A stretch of DNA of 8,457 bases from an uncultured Collinsella sp. (GTDB lineage: Bacteria > Actinomycetota > Coriobacteriia > Coriobacteriales > Coriobacteriaceae), in NCBI GenBank assembly GCA_900550185.1, contig URRN01000084.1:1-8457 (forward strand). Reading direction: 5' to 3'. Positions within the stretch are counted from its first letter, which is position 1. Every line of letters begins with the position of its first letter. The position numbers were made by a program, and so were the translations under genes. Positions 6,156 to 8,457 of this stretch are shown here, in pieces. The notes under the pieces were generated by a model. That model was not told the origin of the DNA and did no database searches. It was given only the letters and a program-made list of their open reading frames with translations.

Positions 6156-6253
6156 AAACGCCCCAGAGCGAGCAAGGTGACGTGAAAGAGGAGGGCATTG
6201 ACCTTTTGGTCATGCCCGACGATTGAACGTCAGATTGCCGCTCTGGGGCGTTT
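6156..6253. other. Long nested inverted repeat (98 nt), possible structured RNA or miniature element
   Basis: The outer stem is 15 perfect pairs: AAACGCCCCAGAGCG (6156-6170) with CGCTCTGGGGCGTTT (6239-6253). After a single bulged A come 4 pairs (GCAA 6172-6175 with TTGC 6235-6238), a 2x2 mismatch, and 6 pairs (TGACGT 6178-6183 with ACGTCA 6227-6232). A symmetric 9x9 internal loop follows (6184-6192 and 6218-6226), both halves beginning and ending in GA. The apical stem GGGCATTGACC (6193-6203) pairs with GGTCATGCCC (6208-6217) through one bulge, with a TTTT tetraloop. Pairing over almost the whole length is far more than a terminator needs, and only short T-runs follow on either strand. The direction of transcription is not determined. 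It could be a non-coding RNA, a 3'-UTR structure or a palindromic mobile repeat; no named family is recognised. Confidence 0.65.
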
Positions 6254-6266
6254 GTAGCGTCGAGTC

Positions 6267-6294
6267 GTTACGGCGTTTGGTAAAACGCCGTAAC
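6267..6294 (-). terminator. Perfect hairpin directly after dapH
   Basis: GTTACGGCGTTT (6267-6278) pairs perfectly with AAACGCCGTAAC (6283-6294) around a 4-nt loop, giving a 12-bp stem that starts 2 nt past the dapH stop codon on the minus strand. No T-run follows in that direction, so it is a weak terminator at best and may instead protect the mRNA 3' end. Its AAACGCC/GGCGTTT core is shared with the outer stem of the neighbouring long inverted repeat, so the two could swap pairing partners. Confidence 0.55.
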
Positions 6295-6296
6295 TA

Positions 6297-7016
6297 TTAC
6301 AGTTGGCGCAGGTCCTCTTCCAGGCCGGTCTTGCTGTCGGTCTTCTCGTCGCGCATCTTGATGACGCGGGCGGGGACACCGGCCACGACGGCGCCGGCGG
6401 GGACGTCCTCGACGCACACGGCGCCGGCGGCAACGACGGCGCCCTTGCCTACGTGCACGCCCTCCAGGACCACGGCGCTGGCGCCGATCATGACATCGTC
6501 CTCGATGATGACGGGCGTGGCGCTGGCGGGCTCTACGACGCCTGCCAACACGGTGCCGGCACCGATGTGGCAGTTCTTACCCACGGTGGCGCGGCCGCCC
6601 AGCACGGCGCCCATATCGATCATGGAGCCTTCGCCGATGACGGAGCCGATGTTGATGATGGCACCCATCATGATGACGGCGCGATCGCCGATCTCGACGC
6701 GGTCGCGGATGATTGCGCCCGGCTCGATGCGGGCGTTGATGCCCTTGAGGTCGAGCATGGGCACGGCGGAGTTGCGGCAGTCGTTCTCTACGTCGTAGTA
6801 GTCGATGGAATCGGCATTGGCGACCAGGATGGTCTTAAGCTCATCCCAGTCACCAAAGACGGTCTTGCCGCGACGACCGCCGTAGACGTGCGCATTGCCC
6901 CACTGGACCTTCATGCCCGGCTTTTCGCGCACGTACAGTTTGACGGGCGTTTTCTTGGGCGCGGTGGCGATGTAGTTGATAATCTCCTGTGCATCCATCT
7001 CGGCTGCGTTACTCAT
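6297..7016 (-). CDS. dapH: Tetrahydrodipicolinate N-acetyltransferase
   Basis: Transfers acetyl from acetyl-CoA to 2,3,4,5-tetrahydrodipicolinate, committing the pathway to the acetylase branch of meso-diaminopimelate and lysine synthesis. It has 239 residues, the expected length. The N-terminal domain carries EIINYIATAPKKTPVKLY (11-28) and the FGDW motif (54-57). Next come ENDCRNSAVPMLD (77-89) and a left-handed beta-helix of hexapeptide repeats from about 94 to 215, including NARIEPGAIIRD, GGRATVGKNCHIGAG (140-154) and EDVPAGAVVAGVPARVIK. This pattern matches DapH (Bacillus YkuQ type) rather than the longer succinylating DapD. The start at 7016 has AAAGGAGA 8 nt upstream; the internal Met7 is less well placed. 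The gene lies 39 nt after dapB and is the last of the visible dap cluster. The later acetyl-aminotransferase and deacetylase of this branch are not adjacent. Confidence 0.95.
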   Translation of the reverse strand: MSNAAEMDAQEIINYIATAPKKTPVKLYVREKPGMKVQWGNAHVYGGRRGKTVFGDWDELKTILVANADSIDYYDVENDCRNSAVPMLDLKGINARIEPGAIIRDRVEIGDRAVIMMGAIINIGSVIGEGSMIDMGAVLGGRATVGKNCHIGAGTVLAGVVEPASATPVIIEDDVMIGASAVVLEGVHVGKGAVVAAGAVCVEDVPAGAVVAGVPARVIKMRDEKTDSKTGLEEDLRQL

Positions 7017-7055
7017 ATGCTGTTTCTCCTTTTCGTGGATACGGTTGATACCTGG

Positions 7056-7796
7056 TTAGGCAAACATGACCTGGTCGAAGGTGTAGAAGCCGGGGTCGCG
7101 GGTGATGAGCTTCTGGGCGGCGGCCAGGGCGCCGTTGACAAAGATCTGGCGGCTCGTGGCACGGTGTGTGAGCGTGACCTCCTCGTCCTGGCCAAAGAAA
7201 CTCACCTCGTGCACGCCGGCGACAGTGCCACCGCGCAGCGAGTGCATGCCGATCTCCTTGGGGTCGCGTGCACCGCACATGCCCTCGCGGCCATAGACGG
7301 GGTGGTAACCTGCCTCGGGCTCGGCTTCGACGACGGCGTCGAGCAGCAGCTTCGCGGTGCCGCTGGGGGCGTCGGCCTTTTGGTTGTGGTGCGTCTCGAC
7401 AATCTCGCAGTCAAAGCCGGGCAGCTCACGCGTGGCCTGTGCCACCAGATGACGCAGGGCCGCGATGCCGATGGAGTAATTGCCGGAGTGCATGACGCGG
7501 GCGTTCTGACCCAGCTCGCGCAGGCGATCCATCTGCTCGGGCGTGTAGCCCGTGGTGCCCGAGACCAACGCCGCGCCCGTGCGCTCGACATAGGCGACGA
7601 CAGCATTGAAGGTCGCAACGTTCGAGAAGTCGATGATGACGTCGGCTGCTGGGGCGTTCTCGAGCTCGGACAAGTCGAAGCCGGTCTGGGCGACGATATC
7701 AAAAACGGGCTGACCGGCGGCGTCGACAACGCCCTCGGCGGTGGTGCGGATGAGCGAGCCCATGCGGCCCGTTCCCATAATGACGGTCTTAATCAA
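7056..7796 (-). CDS. dapB: 4-hydroxy-tetrahydrodipicolinate reductase
   Basis: Reduces the DapA product to tetrahydrodipicolinate with NADH or NADPH, the second dedicated step of diaminopimelate and lysine synthesis. It has 246 residues, typical for the family. The Rossmann motif GTGRMG is at residues 8-13, GTTGYT at 80-85, and the catalytic/substrate block ETHHNQKADAPSGTA at 134-148, with His136/His137, Lys140 and the DAPSGTA loop. The C-terminal region GVHEVSFFGQDEEVTLTHRATSR is also characteristic. The start is a TTG at 7794-7796: AAGGGAG lies 9 nt upstream, and the next ATG (residue 7) would cut off the first beta-strand of the nucleotide fold. The TTG lies inside the dapA tail, giving an 8-nt overlap that implies translational coupling. 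dapH follows 39 nt downstream. Confidence 0.95.
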   Translation of the reverse strand: MIKTVIMGTGRMGSLIRTTAEGVVDAAGQPVFDIVAQTGFDLSELENAPAADVIIDFSNVATFNAVVAYVERTGAALVSGTTGYTPEQMDRLRELGQNARVMHSGNYSIGIAALRHLVAQATRELPGFDCEIVETHHNQKADAPSGTAKLLLDAVVEAEPEAGYHPVYGREGMCGARDPKEIGMHSLRGGTVAGVHEVSFFGQDEEVTLTHRATSRQIFVNGALAAAQKLITRDPGFYTFDQVMFA

Positions 7797-8457
7797 GCAG
7801 ACCAGCTCCCTTCAGAGCATCGGTAAGTGCAGCGCGTGTGTCGTTGGCCATGGGGCACAGCGGCATGCGGTAGTTTGCCTCGATCATACCCATCTGAGCG
7901 AGCGCTTCTTTAACGGGGATGGGATTGACCTCGCTAAAGAGGGCGTTGATGAGCGGCTGACCGGCAATCTGGATATCGCGGGCGCGCTCCACGTCGCCGT
8001 CCAGATAGGCACGGCACATGTCATGCACGAGCTGCGGCTGAACATCGGCCCACACGCTGATGGTGCCCGAGGCGCCCAGGCTCATGAGCGGCACGGTGAG
8101 TGCGTCCTCGCCCGAGTACATGCGGAAGTCGTCGGACAGCAGGTGTGCGATCTTGGCGGCATAGGCGACGTTGCCCGAGGCTTCCTTAATACCCATGATA
8201 TTGGGGTGCGCGGCCAGGCGCTCCACATTGCGCTCGCTGATGCCGCAGCCGCAGCGGCCGGGGATGTTGTAGAGGATGCAAGGGATGTCCACGGCATCGG
8301 CGACGGTCTTAAAGTGCTGGTAGATGCCCTCTTCATTGGACTTGTTGTAGTAGGGGGTAATGAGCAGCAGACCGTCGGCGCCCAGGCCTTGGTAGGTGAG
8401 CGACTTGGTGAGCATGGTCTGCGTGGAGTTGGAGCCCGAGCCCACGAGACTCCTGAG
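7789..8457 (-). CDS. dapA: 4-hydroxy-tetrahydrodipicolinate synthase, 5' end outside window
   Basis: Condenses pyruvate with aspartate semialdehyde, the first committed step toward diaminopimelate and lysine. The frame stays open to the window edge, so 222 C-terminal residues are visible and about 70 N-terminal ones (including the conserved Thr of the proton relay) are missing. The GTG at 8443-8445 is an internal valine in a VGSGSNST segment, not the start. Visible signatures are TPYYN (Tyr37, equivalent to E. coli Tyr107), ILYNIPGRCG with the catalytic Tyr63 and the substrate-binding Arg68, and GIKEASGN with Schiff-base Lys91. The tail EVNPIPVKEAL then MPLCPMANDTR matches the family. It is first in the visible order dapA-dapB-dapH; its promoter and any lysine-responsive control lie beyond 8457. 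Its last codons overlap the dapB start by 8 nt. Confidence 0.95.
   Translation of the reverse strand, partial: LRSLVGSGSNSTQTMLTKSLTYQGLGADGLLLITPYYNKSNEEGIYQHFKTVADAVDIPCILYNIPGRCGCGISERNVERLAAHPNIMGIKEASGNVAYAAKIAHLLSDDFRMYSGEDALTVPLMSLGASGTISVWADVQPQLVHDMCRAYLDGDVERARDIQIAGQPLINALFSEVNPIPVKEALAQMGMIEANYRMPLCPMANDTRAALTDALKGAGLLD

Noticed and set aside
6092..6226. A 44-codon plus-strand open frame ending ...DLLVMPDD inside the long hairpin
   Set aside because: Its ATG lies in the terminator loop with no Shine-Dalgarno sequence, and its codons are dictated by the inverted repeats. A decayed coding tail cannot be excluded, but there is no positive support.
6297..7016. Succinylating DapD instead of DapH
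   Set aside because: The length (239 residues), the N-terminal IINYI...TPVKLY block and the hexapeptide pattern fit the acetylating DapH form; DapD proteins have a different N-terminal domain.
6303..7826. A 507-codon plus-strand open frame
   Set aside because: It is antisense to dapH and dapB, which have full family motifs and Shine-Dalgarno sequences. Its Asp/His/Gly/Ala-rich composition is what the complement of GC-rich codons gives.
8443..8445. GTG as the dapA start codon
   Set aside because: It lies in the conserved GSGSNST segment, about 70 residues into the family alignment, and the frame is open upstream to the window edge.

Overview
The window looks like chromosomal core sequence from a high-GC Gram-positive anaerobe of the Coriobacteriia, most likely Collinsella or a close relative. 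This is inferred from the GC-rich third codon positions, the gene set (full-length glutamine-type NadE, L-lactate dehydrogenase, acetylase-branch lysine genes, a YejK-like nucleoid protein, an Mbeg1-like hydrolase) and the style of the intergenic hairpins. No rRNA, tRNA, CRISPR array, phage gene or transposase gene was seen.

Left part (1-3725, plus strand): the C-terminal two thirds of NAD synthetase (nadE), a strong terminator, a DapL-like class I/II PLP aminotransferase, a 201-nt AT-richer intergenic region with a structured leader, and an L-lactate dehydrogenase closed by a strong terminator. NadE makes NAD and Ldh regenerates it during fermentation. The aminotransferase may act in diaminopimelate or alanine/glutamate metabolism.

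Middle (3724-4968): a DUF2974/Mbeg1-like alpha/beta hydrolase of unknown substrate, bracketed by two direct copies of a 32-nt repeat (28/32 identical) with hairpin-forming ends. This gene has looser codon use than its neighbours.

Right part: a plus-strand YejK/NdpA-like (37-kDa family) nucleoid-associated protein converges on a minus-strand lysine/diaminopimelate cluster transcribed dapA -> dapB -> dapH. DapA (its N-terminus lies beyond the window) makes the dihydrodipicolinate precursor, DapB reduces it to tetrahydrodipicolinate, and DapH acetylates that product. The 247-nt convergent gap holds three separate inverted repeats: a bidirectional terminator, a roughly 98-nt nested hairpin with a symmetric 9x9 internal loop, and a perfect 12-bp hairpin 2 nt after the dapH stop.

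Most of the window is ordinary metabolism. The parts that deserve a second look are the repeat pair around the hydrolase, the long nested hairpin between the nucleoid-protein gene and dapH, and the repeated placing of GC-rich hairpins just downstream of -10-like hexamers.
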